A stretch of 64,000 bases of DNA from Tractidigestivibacter sp050946515 (GTDB lineage: Bacteria > Actinomycetota > Coriobacteriia > Coriobacteriales > Atopobiaceae), in assembly GCF_050946515.1 (NCBI RefSeq), contig NZ_JBMNUX010000014.1:1-64000 (forward strand). The letters are read 5' to 3'. A program made the position numbers and the translations under genes. The notes under the pieces were generated by a model, which was not told where the DNA came from, did no database searches, and saw nothing but the letters and a program-made list of their open reading frames with translations. This document shows, one piece after another, positions 43,840-52,938 of the stretch. Position 1 is the first letter of the stretch. Every line of letters begins with the position of its first letter.

Positions 43840-45234
43840 TTGCCTCAAGAAGACTTCGATATCAACCCAACGAGAATGACCGCAACGCACGAGACCGCAA
43901 TGCCGCAGGACCCGGAGGCAGAGGCCTCTGTTCTCTCGGCCATGATCTTGTCTCGTGACGTTCTGCAAGAGTGTCTTGTTGAGCTCGAGCCGGATGACTT
44001 CTACATTCCTTCAAACCAGAAGATCTTCTCTGCAATCTCAGAGATGTTCTCTCGCAATCTGCCTGTAGACACCATTTCCCTCGCTGACTATCTCAAGACG
44101 CAGGGCGAGCTTGAGCGTGTCGGTGGCAGAGCTTATCTGCTTGACCTTGGCAACAACACGCTGGCGCTGGCGGGCTGGCATAACCACGTTGACATGATTC
44201 GTCGCGACTCTACGCTCAGACGCATGATTTCGGCGTCTGCCCAGATCACCGCCTTAGCCTACGACGCCCCCGAGAATACAAAAGAGGTTGTCGACAGGGC
44301 TGAGAAGCTCCTTCTGGACGTGACCAACCGAGATGTCCGCAACAGCTACCAGTCGCTCGAAGAGATTATGGGCGAGTACTATGAGCAGCTGGGCGAGCTC
44401 TGCGCCGACCAGTCGAAGAAGCTTGGCGTAAGCACGGGATTTCCCTCCATCGACGCCATGCTTCTGGGCCTTCGCCCTGGTCAGATGGTTGTCGTCGGCG
44501 CCCGTCCTGGTGTCGGTAAGACATCGTTTGCGCTGAACCTTGCTGTCAACGCTGCTGCTGACGGCGCGAGCGTCGCGTTCTTCTCTCTTGAGATGAGCAA
44601 GGTCGAGATTGCGCAACGCTTGCTCTCGTCGCAATCGGGCGTCTCTCTGCAGGACATTCGCGCGGCGCGCATTCGTGACAACCAGTGGCCAATGCTTCTC
44701 CAGGCCACCGACGACCTCTCGCGTCTCGATATCATGATTGACGATACGCCTGGCACGACAGTTACTGAGATTCGCGCAAAGGCGCGTCGCATGCTTCACG
44801 GCAAAGAGCTTGGCGTGGTTATTGTCGACTACCTGCAGCTGCTTTCCCCGCCCGTCGGGGGGCACCGTGCTGACAGCCGTGCCACTGAGGTCTCCGAGAT
44901 GTCTCGTGGCATCAAGATCATGGCCAAGGACCTCAACTGCCCCGTCATTGCGCTCTCTCAGCTCAATCGTCAGGTCACCGATCGAAAGGGCCAGAAGCCC
45001 CAGCTCTCCGACCTGCGCGAATCCGGCTCCATCGAGCAGGATGCGGACATCGTTATCCTGCTTGACCGCTCGATGACCGAGGACGAGGCCGCGCGCGACG
45101 ACCGTCCCGACGTTGGCATCACCAACTTCATAATCGCAAAGAACCGCTCCGGCGCGCTCGGCGAGGTGCCCCTCACCTTTGTGGGCAACAAGACCAAGTT
45201 CCTCGAAGTAACCAATCGTTATCCAAACGACTAG
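43840..45234 (+). CDS. dnaB: Replicative DNA helicase DnaB
   Basis: A 464-residue hexameric helicase. The N-terminal domain (AEASVLSAMILSRDVLQECL) binds primase and loader; the RecA-like C-terminal domain has Walker A GARPGVGKTS, Walker B VVIVDYLQLL, and SQLNRQV and DLRESGSIEQDADIV. No intein is present. The TTG start at 43840 has AAGGA four bases upstream; ATG 43876 is the in-frame alternative. It is expected to work with DciA rather than a DnaC-type loader. Confidence 0.96.
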   Translation: MPQEDFDINPTRMTATHETAMPQDPEAEASVLSAMILSRDVLQECLVELEPDDFYIPSNQKIFSAISEMFSRNLPVDTISLADYLKTQGELERVGGRAYLLDLGNNTLALAGWHNHVDMIRRDSTLRRMISASAQITALAYDAPENTKEVVDRAEKLLLDVTNRDVRNSYQSLEEIMGEYYEQLGELCADQSKKLGVSTGFPSIDAMLLGLRPGQMVVVGARPGVGKTSFALNLAVNAAADGASVAFFSLEMSKVEIAQRLLSSQSGVSLQDIRAARIRDNQWPMLLQATDDLSRLDIMIDDTPGTTVTEIRAKARRMLHGKELGVVIVDYLQLLSPPVGGHRADSRATEVSEMSRGIKIMAKDLNCPVIALSQLNRQVTDRKGQKPQLSDLRESGSIEQDADIVILLDRSMTEDEAARDDRPDVGITNFIIAKNRSGALGEVPLTFVGNKTKFLEVTNRYPND

Positions 45235-45330
45235 CGGAGTCATCATGGCGACCGCCGACCGTCGCTGCGCGGGCTCGTTCATGCCGTATACTTACATAAT
45301 GCGGAAGACCGACTGCGGGCTTTCGTGGTT

Positions 45331-45346
45331 GCCGGCATGAGCCGGC
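45331..45346 (+). promoter_or_regulatory. GC hairpin upstream of purA
   Basis: GCCGGC, loop ATGA, GCCGGC, about 30 bases before the purA start. There is no T-run, so it is more a leader or mRNA-stability hairpin than a terminator. Confidence 0.4.
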
Positions 45347-45376
45347 GCCATTCTCACAACAATCGAAGGAGAAGCA

Positions 45377-46657
45377 ATGCCGGCTACAGTTCTCGTGGGT
45401 ACTCAGTGGGGCGACGAGGGCAAGGGCAAGGTGACCGACCTTATTTCTGGCGATTATGACGTCGTTTGCCGCTATGCCGGCGGTGCCAACGCAGGTCATA
45501 CCGTCATTGCTGGCGGTCATAAGCTAGCCCTTCACCAGGTTCCCTCTGGCGTTATGTACAAGGGCGTCTATCCCGTCATCGGCAACGGCTGCATCGTTGA
45601 CCCGGAGATTCTTCTGAGCGAGATTGACATGCTCGAAGAGCAAGGCATCTCTTGCGATGACCTCAAGATCTCGGGGAACGCTCATATCGTGATGCCCTAT
45701 CACAAAGACCTTGATGGCGCGCACGAGAAGAAGCTCGGAAAGAACCTCATCGGCACCACCAAGCGCGGCGTTGGTCCTACCTATATGGACAAGATGAACC
45801 GTATCGGTCTGCGCATTCAGGACATGCTGGACGAGAAGATCTTCCGCGAGAAGCTCGACGCGGCGCTGTCTTACACCAACCCCATTCTCGAGAAGGTCTA
45901 TGAGCTCCCCACCTACACGGTCGACCAAATCTGCGAGACCTATCTGCCGTATGCCGAGCGCATCCGCCCCTACATCGTCGAGAGCTCCATGTTCTTGAAC
46001 GAGCAGCTCGAGGCCGGGAAGAACATCCTCTTTGAGGGCGCCCAGGCAACGATGCTGGACATCGATCACGGCACCTATCCGTTCGTCACGAGCTCCAACT
46101 GCACCGCTGGTGGAGCCGTCACCGGCTCGGGAGTTGGTCCCACCCAGATCTCTCGCGTCCTTGGCGTTGCAAAGGCGTACCTCACGCGTGTTGGCTCCGG
46201 TCCTTTCCCGACAGAGCTGTTTGACGAGGTTGGCGACAAGCTGGGCGAGGTTGGCCATGAGTATGGCGTTACTACTGGTCGCAAGCGTCGCTGCGGCTGG
46301 TACGATGCCGTTGTTGTCAACTACGCCGCCCGCGTGAACGGTCTTACCGACCTTGCCATCACCAAGCTCGACGTCCTCGGCTGCCTGGACGAGATCAAGG
46401 TCTGCGTTGCCTACGAGTGCGACGGCAAGACCTACAAGACCGTCCCCGAGTTCCAGGGCGTCTTCTACCACGCAAAGCCCGTCTACGAGACCCTGCCAGG
46501 ATGGAAGTGCGACATCTCCAACGTTCGCAACTTCTACCAGCTCCCCCGCGAGGCCAAGGACTACATCGACTTCCTCGAGCAGCTCGCAGGCGTGCGCGTC
46601 TCCATCATCACGGTTGGGCCTGACCGCGAGCAGACCATCAACCGTGGCTGGAAGTAG
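45377..46657 (+). CDS. purA: Adenylosuccinate synthetase
   Basis: A 426-residue GTP-dependent enzyme that joins IMP and aspartate on the way to AMP. The P-loop GTQWGDEGKGK is near the start, then GNAHIVMPYHKDLD, the signature IGTTKRGVGPTYMDK and GVTTGRKRRCGWYD; the end has ITVGPDREQTI. AGGAGAAGC precedes the ATG. It is the first gene of a purA-purD pair. Confidence 0.98.
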   Translation: MPATVLVGTQWGDEGKGKVTDLISGDYDVVCRYAGGANAGHTVIAGGHKLALHQVPSGVMYKGVYPVIGNGCIVDPEILLSEIDMLEEQGISCDDLKISGNAHIVMPYHKDLDGAHEKKLGKNLIGTTKRGVGPTYMDKMNRIGLRIQDMLDEKIFREKLDAALSYTNPILEKVYELPTYTVDQICETYLPYAERIRPYIVESSMFLNEQLEAGKNILFEGAQATMLDIDHGTYPFVTSSNCTAGGAVTGSGVGPTQISRVLGVAKAYLTRVGSGPFPTELFDEVGDKLGEVGHEYGVTTGRKRRCGWYDAVVVNYAARVNGLTDLAITKLDVLGCLDEIKVCVAYECDGKTYKTVPEFQGVFYHAKPVYETLPGWKCDISNVRNFYQLPREAKDYIDFLEQLAGVRVSIITVGPDREQTINRGWK

Positions 46658-46672
46658 AGCTCTTTATGCTGA

Positions 46673-46694
46673 TGCCGGCGCCTGTGCGCCGGCA
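46673..46694 (+). promoter_or_regulatory. GC hairpin between purA and purD
   Basis: TGCCGGCGC pairs with GCGCCGGCA over a four-base loop, without a T-run. It may set relative levels of purA and purD mRNA. Confidence 0.4.
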
Positions 46695-46717
46695 CAGCTT
46701 GTTAGGGAGGCCCATCC

Positions 46718-48013
46718 ATGAGCGATTCAAAGATTGACATCCTGCTGCTTGGCGCCGGCGGTCGTGAGCATGCGCTGCTCACCAAGCTTGCCGAATCTCC
46801 CCGTGCAGGCAAGTTGTGGGTTGCGCCGGGCAATGGCGGCATGTACGCAATAGCCGAGCGAGCCGGCATCAATCAGAATTCTCCAGTCGAGGTTGCAGAC
46901 TTTGCCCGCAAGCAGGGCATTGGCCTCGTGGTCATCGGTCCCGAGGCACCGCTTGTCGAAGGCGTGGCAGACGCGGTGCGCTCAGCTGGCGTCGCCTGCT
47001 TCGGCCCCAACGCCTCTGCGGCTCGCATGGAGGGCTCCAAGAAGTTTGCCAAGCAGGTCATGGCCCGCGCTGGCGTCCCTACGGCCGCATGGCGCTCGTT
47101 CACCGACGAGCAGTCCTGTGCCGATTATGTCAAGCGCATTGGCGGCCCCTGCGTCGTGAAGGCAGACGGTCTGGCGGCTGGCAAAGGCGTCATTGTTGCC
47201 TCAACCACTGATGAGGCGCTAGACGGCGTTCACGAGTGCTTCTCAGGTCACTTTGGCGAGGCTGGCAGCACCGTTGTGATTGAGGAGACCCTTGAAGGGC
47301 CCGAGTGCTCTCTTCTCGCTCTTACTGACGGCCATACGCTGGTGCCGCTTGCCACCTCGCAAGACCACAAGCGCGCCCTTGATGGAGACAAGGGTCCCAA
47401 TACTGGTGGCATGGGCGTCTACTCTCCTGTCCCGCTGGTGACTGACGAAGAGCTTTCCGCGATGATTGCAATCGAGCAGCGCGTGGTTGATGAGCTTAAC
47501 TCTGAGGGCATTACCTACTCTGGCTGTCTTTATGGCGGCTTCATGCTTACCAAGGACGGTCCCAAGGTGCTTGAGTTCAACGCGCGCTTTGGCGACCCCG
47601 AGACCCAGGTTGTTCTCCCGCGCATGCGTGGCGACCTCCTCGAGGCGTTTCTTGCCTGCGACAATGGCACGCTTTCTCCTGACATGGTTTCTTGGGATGA
47701 TGACTGGGCGGTCTCTGTGGTGCTTACCAGCGCCGGCTACCCCGGCAAATACGAGACGGGCAAGCCCATCACGGGAATCGAGAATGCCGAGAAGCTCGAG
47801 GGCGTTACCGTCTACCATGCGGGTACTGCGCTTTCTGATGACGGGCAGCTTGTGACTGCCGGTGGTCGCGTGCTGGATGTAACCGCCGTGGCAGACACCT
47901 TCGATGATGCCCGCAAGCAGGCCTACGCCGCCTGTGACCTCATCAACTTTGAGGGCAAGACGTTCCGTCACGACATTGGCATGAAGGCAATTCTCGGCAG
48001 GCAGAACCTCTAG
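46718..48013 (+). CDS. purD: Phosphoribosylamine--glycine ligase
   Basis: A 431-residue ATP-grasp enzyme forming glycinamide ribonucleotide. The start LLLGAGGREHAL, the middle KADGLAAGKGVIVA, the signature FNARFGDPETQ and the end GMKAILGR are all present. GGGAGG sits seven bases before the ATG. Confidence 0.97.
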   Translation: MSDSKIDILLLGAGGREHALLTKLAESPRAGKLWVAPGNGGMYAIAERAGINQNSPVEVADFARKQGIGLVVIGPEAPLVEGVADAVRSAGVACFGPNASAARMEGSKKFAKQVMARAGVPTAAWRSFTDEQSCADYVKRIGGPCVVKADGLAAGKGVIVASTTDEALDGVHECFSGHFGEAGSTVVIEETLEGPECSLLALTDGHTLVPLATSQDHKRALDGDKGPNTGGMGVYSPVPLVTDEELSAMIAIEQRVVDELNSEGITYSGCLYGGFMLTKDGPKVLEFNARFGDPETQVVLPRMRGDLLEAFLACDNGTLSPDMVSWDDDWAVSVVLTSAGYPGKYETGKPITGIENAEKLEGVTVYHAGTALSDDGQLVTAGGRVLDVTAVADTFDDARKQAYAACDLINFEGKTFRHDIGMKAILGRQNL

Positions 48014-48046
48014 AGGGCATCTAGTATTGAAAGGGGCGCAAGGCGC

Positions 48047-48886
48047 TTGACGGCCGATAGCAACAAGAACATTCAGAACAAGAACGAGAAGGACGAGTCC
48101 ACAAGCCAGTCAACGGATGAGCCTGTCTCTGCGTTGCAGACAGACTTCTCTGCAAGACCCACAATGGACGACCTTCGCGACGCCGTCTCTGACATGCGCT
48201 CCGTTGCAAACAGCCTTACCTACGACGGCGACCGCACGAGGCAAGACCACCTGTCCGGCGAGCCCGTCGCTCGTCGCCTTGTCTTGGGTGACGAGGACCC
48301 GCGTGACGCCAGTCTCTCTGAAGTGCCCGTCTCTGAGGATGTCGCCTGGAAGGGTCGCATCTTTAACGTCAACCGCCTTCGTGTTCGTATGCCAGACGGT
48401 CGGATTGCCCTTCGTGATGTGGTGCGCCATCCCGGAGCCGTAGCCATTGTTGCTCTTACTGACGAAGGTCGCATCTGCCTTGTTCGCCAGTACCGCACGG
48501 CGCTTGGCCGCGTGACGGTAGAAATTCCCGCTGGCAAGCTGACGCCTGGCGAGGACCCCCTTGAGGCGGCAAATCGCGAGCTGCTTGAGGAAACCGGAAT
48601 GGTTGCAGATAAAATGGCCTATCTGACTACCATTGCCACGTCTGACGGATTCTGCGACGAGCTCATTCATATCTACATGGCATCGGGCCTGATTTTTAAG
48701 GGCTCCAGTCCCGATGCCGACGAGTTCATCAACGTTGACCTCGTTGAGCTGCCAGATCTTGTCGACGCCGTCCTTGACGGTAAGATTGAAGACGCTAAAA
48801 CTGTGGTAGGCGCCCTCATTTGTGACGCTGTGTCGCACAGGCTTACCATGACTAATCCCAGCGACGGGGAGAGTTTCAATGGCTAA
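48047..48886 (+). CDS. Nudix hydrolase, ADP-ribose pyrophosphatase type
   Basis: A 279-residue protein whose Nudix box is complete: G-x5-E-x7-REL-x-EE-x-GM, in GKLTPGEDP then ANRELLEETGM. VRQYRTALG and VEIPAGKL upstream of the box are typical of ADP-sugar pyrophosphatases. The first 75 residues are polar and probably disordered. The TTG start at 48047 is weakly supported. The last eight bases overlap the next gene. Substrate specificity is inferred from family resemblance. Confidence 0.85.
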   Translation: MTADSNKNIQNKNEKDESTSQSTDEPVSALQTDFSARPTMDDLRDAVSDMRSVANSLTYDGDRTRQDHLSGEPVARRLVLGDEDPRDASLSEVPVSEDVAWKGRIFNVNRLRVRMPDGRIALRDVVRHPGAVAIVALTDEGRICLVRQYRTALGRVTVEIPAGKLTPGEDPLEAANRELLEETGMVADKMAYLTTIATSDGFCDELIHIYMASGLIFKGSSPDADEFINVDLVELPDLVDAVLDGKIEDAKTVVGALICDAVSHRLTMTNPSDGESFNG

Positions 48887-49712
48887 GAAGTACGAGGTAG
48901 CACGCAGACAGACAAACGCCTTGACCGAAGACGAGGCCGAGAAGCTCTTTGAGACCGTCGACGAAACTGGTCACTCAAACGAAGAGCGTGCTCGTCGTGA
49001 AAAGAAACTGCGCAGCGAAAAAGGACAGGGAGAGGAATTTGACCCGCTGTCTGCCGGAGACCCCTCAGGCTCGAACGTTGGCCAGGTCATTGCAAAGACC
49101 GCTGTCGGCGTTGTTGTAACGCTCCTCGTCGTCATTGTCGCCGCACAGGTTATCTATGGTTTGGTGCGCCGCTCCAACACGGCTGACCTTTCGAGCAACG
49201 TTACGGTTTCTACAGTTGCCTCTGCCCTGCGCGGCGGAGTGGAGTGGGGCAACGGTTTCACGCAGTTCCCCGAGGACTTCTCCGTCCAGGAAGCCGACGA
49301 GAACACGGGAACCGTTGAGGTCACGGTCATCGACACATCCTCTGAAGACGCTCTTGAGTGCTTCGCTGGCTCGCAGGTGCAAGCAGCCGCATTTTCGGTC
49401 AACTGTCTGCTCAACCCCAATATCGACACCGTCATCTACCACGTGAACGTCCATATGGACTCTGAGGGCAACTTCCAGCAGTCCTCGTTCTTTGGCTTCT
49501 TCAAGCCGACGGGCGACGTCACGTCGTTCATGACCTTCGTCTGGACAAAGACTCAGTCGTCTGATGGCGTGTACTTCAATTGTTCGATTACGGGCGTCAA
49601 CGACGACGTTCAGGACGAGCTGCGCGACGCCATCACCACGTCGTTCACTCCGGTGCAGATTATCTCTGACCTCACTGGCTCGTCTTCGTCCAGCTCGTCT
49701 GACAGCCAATAG
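48879..49712 (+). CDS. Hypothetical single-pass membrane protein
   Basis: A 277-residue protein. Residues 1-65 are charged (LTEDEAEKLFETVDETG). One membrane segment lies at about 66-92 (VGVVVTLLVVIVAAQVIYGLV). The outside part of about 170 residues is strand-rich and contains two Cys (about 167 and 178) that could form a disulfide. The C-terminus is a Ser run. It overlaps the Nudix gene by eight bases, so it is co-translated. I do not recognise a family. Confidence 0.7.
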   Translation: MAKKYEVARRQTNALTEDEAEKLFETVDETGHSNEERARREKKLRSEKGQGEEFDPLSAGDPSGSNVGQVIAKTAVGVVVTLLVVIVAAQVIYGLVRRSNTADLSSNVTVSTVASALRGGVEWGNGFTQFPEDFSVQEADENTGTVEVTVIDTSSEDALECFAGSQVQAAAFSVNCLLNPNIDTVIYHVNVHMDSEGNFQQSSFFGFFKPTGDVTSFMTFVWTKTQSSDGVYFNCSITGVNDDVQDELRDAITTSFTPVQIISDLTGSSSSSSSDSQ

Positions 49713-49760
49713 CAGCAGCGTCCGCTACGAGGCGGCGCGGATGGGCTTCCAACAAGAAGC

Positions 49761-49803
49761 GGGCGGTCCCTTCTCGACGTAGTGAGGGACCGCCCTTATT
49801 GCT
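49761..49803. terminator. Bidirectional terminator
   Basis: GGGCGGTCCC pairs perfectly with GGGACCGCCC between convergent genes; TTATTGCTTG and later a T6 run follow on the plus strand. Confidence 0.8.
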
Positions 49804-49827
49804 TGTCGCTTTTTTGGCGACGATTGC

Positions 49828-50718
49828 CTAGGAGCGGGGGACTTCCGGTCGGGGCACTAGCTCGGTGACCTCCCCGAGAATGCTTTCAAACGACACTCCG
49901 CGCGCAACGTTGTCTGGCTGGTAACGCGTCAAGATCATAGACTCGCGGACAAACCCGCTGGCAAACTGCACCGCGTCGCGCAGCCCCTTCCCGCACATGA
50001 TTGCGCCGAGCATGGCCGAGGCAAAGAGGTCGCCGGTGCCGTGGCACATGTACGGGAGCTGCTCGATGGCTACCTCAACACGGTCAAAGTCTCTGCCTGC
50101 GATAAAGTTGCGAAGCGTTCCGTCATTGCGCATGACGCCCTTCAGCACAACAGCCTTTGCGCCCATCTCGATCATTGCATCGAGGTAGGCGTCCACCTCG
50201 GCATCAGAAAGGTCCGTGCCGTGATAGTCCATGCCGGTCAGAATGTGCGCCTCGGTAAGATTGGGCGTCAGCACGTCTGCATCCTTTACCAGCTCGCGCG
50301 TCTTGTCGCAGAGCTCCTTTGTATAGGTGGGATAGAGGATGCCGTCGTCGCCCATCACGGGGTCAACGATGCGAAGTGCCTTGGGGTGCTCGCGGTATAG
50401 GCGCTTGATGCTTTCCACTTGCTCTGCAGAGCCAAGGAAACCAGAGTAGATAGCGTCCAGCTCGACGCCTTCTTTAATCCAGGCGTCCAGGTAGTCATTG
50501 AGCATAGAAGTGGTGTCATGCATGTAGAAAATGGGGAAACGCGTGTGAGCCGAGAAGAGCGACGTGGGCACAGGGCATACGTCGCAGCCTGCTGCGGAAA
50601 GAACGGGGATGGCGGTGCCAAGCGAGCATTTGCCATAGCCGCACAGATCATGGACTGCGGCCACACGCGGAATATAGGCGCCTTTGCGCTGGTAGAGGAC
50701 GGGATTGCTTGAAGTCAT
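49828..50718 (-). CDS. pdxY: Pyridoxal/pyridoxamine kinase
   Basis: A 296-residue ribokinase-fold enzyme that phosphorylates pyridoxal or pyridoxamine in vitamin B6 salvage. VAAVHDLCGYGKCSLG is the substrate-binding start, then DPVMGDDG, LTPNLTEA and the ATP/anion-hole motif HGTGDLFASAMLG with catalytic Asp. ATG 50718 has GAGAGGG six bases upstream; the frame is open far upstream without support. The gene is transcribed against the purine genes. The pdxY versus pdxK name is not certain. Confidence 0.87.
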   Translation of the reverse strand: MTSSNPVLYQRKGAYIPRVAAVHDLCGYGKCSLGTAIPVLSAAGCDVCPVPTSLFSAHTRFPIFYMHDTTSMLNDYLDAWIKEGVELDAIYSGFLGSAEQVESIKRLYREHPKALRIVDPVMGDDGILYPTYTKELCDKTRELVKDADVLTPNLTEAHILTGMDYHGTDLSDAEVDAYLDAMIEMGAKAVVLKGVMRNDGTLRNFIAGRDFDRVEVAIEQLPYMCHGTGDLFASAMLGAIMCGKGLRDAVQFASGFVRESMILTRYQPDNVARGVSFESILGEVTELVPRPEVPRS

Positions 50719-50924
50719 TATGTCCCTCTCAAAAAAGCGAACACTTTGAGCATCCGCTGACGAATACCGTTCCTCATAATAACTGCCGACAGGGAGGAGC
50801 GAGAGCCGCAGAACGACACATGCTTCTAACCTGCGCAGATGCGAAGGCTTTTTGACCTTCTCGCCGTCATTGACAAGGTGCAACTATACTGAAGAAGTCT
50901 ATGAGACAACATCAAGGAGGACGC

Positions 50925-51392
50925 ATGGCAGACGCGATCGCACCGCTTGTTGGAATCATCATGGGGTCAAAGTCGGATATGCCGGCAATGGAGGCCTGCA
51001 CTGCAGAGCTCGATGAGCTTGGAGTTCCCTACGAGCTCGTCGTCGCGTCGGCTCACCGCGCACCAGAAAAGGTCCATGAGTGGGCAACGACAGCCGCAGA
51101 TCGCGGCATCAAGGTAATCATTGCCGCAGCTGGCAAGGCTGCGCACCTTGGCGGCGTCGTTGCCGCCTATACCCCGCTGCCCATCGTTGGCGTCCCCATG
51201 AAGACCAGCGACCTTGGCGGAATGGACTCGCTGCTCTCGATGGTTCAGATGCCGTCAGGCGTACCCGTGGCCTGCGTAGCAATCGGGGGAGCAAAGAACG
51301 CCGCTATTTATGCAACGCAGATTCTTGGCGCAACAATGCCCGAGTACCGCCAGAAGATCGTTGACCTTAAGCGTCAGATGGCCGAGGCATAA
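50925..51392 (+). CDS. purE: N5-carboxyaminoimidazole ribonucleotide mutase
   Basis: A 155-residue class I PurE. The substrate loop GSKSDMPAME, then SAHRAPEKV, IAAAGKAAHLGGV and GGAKNAAIYA are diagnostic. ATG 50925 has AAGGAGG four bases upstream. The matching purK is not in the window. Confidence 0.96.
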   Translation: MADAIAPLVGIIMGSKSDMPAMEACTAELDELGVPYELVVASAHRAPEKVHEWATTAADRGIKVIIAAAGKAAHLGGVVAAYTPLPIVGVPMKTSDLGGMDSLLSMVQMPSGVPVACVAIGGAKNAAIYATQILGATMPEYRQKIVDLKRQMAEA

Positions 51393-51404
51393 AAGACTGC
51401 GGCT

Positions 51405-51434
51405 GCCCGGCGGGAGCGCCCGCCGGGCTTCTGT
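51405..51434 (+). terminator. GC-rich terminator hairpin after purE
   Basis: GCCCGGCGGG, loop AGCG, CCCGCCGGGC, then TTCTGTTTC. Confidence 0.7.
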
Positions 51435-51463
51435 TTCACTGCACCATGAAAGGAAGTCGTTCC

Positions 51464-51913
51464 GTGAAGAAGGAAGAGCTGCTCGAGCAAATTAAGGGAG
51501 CCATGAAGGCGCGCGACAAGGTGCGCCTCTCCATTCTTCGTCAAGTAAATCAAGGCGTTAAGCAGATTGAGGTCGATAACCGCCGCGATGCAACCGAAGC
51601 TGACGTAACTGCGGTTGTTAAGAAGCTTCAAAAGGTCATCGCCGAGGAGCTGGATGGCCTGCGCAAGGCCGGCACTGAGAGCCATGCCGACCGCATTGCC
51701 GAGCTCACTGAGCAGGCAGAGATTCTCGATCAGCTGCTTCCTGAGCAGCTTGCGGGCGATAAGCTTGAGCGCGTGGCCGATGACGTCATCGAGAAACTCG
51801 GAGCAAGCTCCAAGCGCGATATGGGCAAGGTCATGGGCGAGCTCACCAAGATCACAAACGGGAACCTCGACAAGCGCGCCGCTGCCGCATACGTGGGCAA
51901 GAAGCTCAGCTAG
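51464..51913 (+). CDS. yqeY: GatB/YqeY domain protein
   Basis: A 149-residue helical protein homologous to the tail domain of GatB, which contacts tRNA in the amidotransferase; free YqeY proteins have no settled role. Seen are LRQVNQGVKQIEVDNRR, EILDQLLPEQL and GKVMGELTK. GTG 51464 is chosen because AAGGAAG lies seven bases upstream; ATG 51446 has no ribosome site. Confidence 0.88.
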   Translation: MKKEELLEQIKGAMKARDKVRLSILRQVNQGVKQIEVDNRRDATEADVTAVVKKLQKVIAEELDGLRKAGTESHADRIAELTEQAEILDQLLPEQLAGDKLERVADDVIEKLGASSKRDMGKVMGELTKITNGNLDKRAAAAYVGKKLS

Positions 51914-51966
51914 TCTCCCCGCGCTCCGCGCTAGGACTAGGACTACCAAGAAAGGCATTACGTTTC

Positions 51967-52938
51967 ATGGCAAACAGCCAAGGCAAGCACTTCAGCAACT
52001 CGGAAAACAAGCCCGCGCACGCGAACTCGGCGCAAGGCTTCATTCCTGTCGTCTCAAGTGATTCCGAATCGAACGATGGGGCTTCTCGCGCCTCGCGCAA
52101 CAGGCGCAATCGCCGCGTGAAGACAGATGCCTATCGCGAGACCGATCCGTATGACCTTTCGGGCAAGCGTTCGCGCGACCCTAAGAAGCGTCGCAACCGC
52201 ATCATTTCAACCATCCTGTTCGCCGTTGGCATCGGACTGCTTGTTGTTGCGGCCGGCATGTGGGGCTACAAGCAGTGGGAGTATAAGCAGCAAGACGAAG
52301 AGAACGAGAAGCTTGCGCAATACGCAACGGTAGACGATGAGGGAAACAATCCGCCGGTTGTCGACTGGGCTGCGCTCAAGGCGATAAACCCCGACATTGT
52401 CGGTTGGATTCAGATACCGAATACTGTCGTGAGCTTCCCGGTTTTCCAGGGGGATGACAACGACGAGTACCTGCATACCAACGCAGAGGGCAACTACTCG
52501 CTTGGCGGACAGGTGTTTTTGGATGCCGAGAACACGGCTCCTGGCATGCAGGACCAGCAGTCCATCATCTATGGGCACCATCTGCGCAACGGCGCCATGT
52601 TCAAGCCAATCGCCGACATGGACAACCAAGAGGCGTTCGATTCCGTCTCGACTGTTTGGTATGTGACGGAAGACGCAACCTATGAGCTGGAGCCGCTCTT
52701 CGTGTATTACACAGACGAGAACGACACCAATGTGCGCATCTTCGACTGGTCTTCGGAAGATGAGTTCCACCAGTATCTCAGCGACCTTCTGGGAAAGTCG
52801 GTCACGAGCCGTTCGGATGCGGCCGACATCATTCCTAACGTGAGCCACGTGCTTACGCTCTGCACCTGTAACTACATCGACGGCTACGGGCGCACCATCC
52901 TCGTGTGCGTCCCGAAGGGAGAAGTGAGCGGCTCGTGA
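51967..52938 (+). CDS. srtB: Class B sortase
   Basis: A 323-residue transpeptidase that links proteins to the cell wall. A polar, basic cytoplasmic part of 78 residues precedes one membrane segment (79-100). The sortase B fold follows: NPDIVGWIQIPNT, then IYGHHLRNG with catalytic His (H204), TLCTCNY with catalytic Cys (C301) and GR with Arg (R309). An extra Cys sits two residues before the active one. GAAAGG precedes the ATG. The stop overlaps the purF start by four bases. Class B enzymes in Gram-positives usually anchor haem proteins or build pili; here the substrate may be the LPNMG protein at 1.9-5.3 kb, but that is only a guess. Confidence 0.9.
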   Translation: MANSQGKHFSNSENKPAHANSAQGFIPVVSSDSESNDGASRASRNRRNRRVKTDAYRETDPYDLSGKRSRDPKKRRNRIISTILFAVGIGLLVVAAGMWGYKQWEYKQQDEENEKLAQYATVDDEGNNPPVVDWAALKAINPDIVGWIQIPNTVVSFPVFQGDDNDEYLHTNAEGNYSLGGQVFLDAENTAPGMQDQQSIIYGHHLRNGAMFKPIADMDNQEAFDSVSTVWYVTEDATYELEPLFVYYTDENDTNVRIFDWSSEDEFHQYLSDLLGKSVTSRSDAADIIPNVSHVLTLCTCNYIDGYGRTILVCVPKGEVSGS

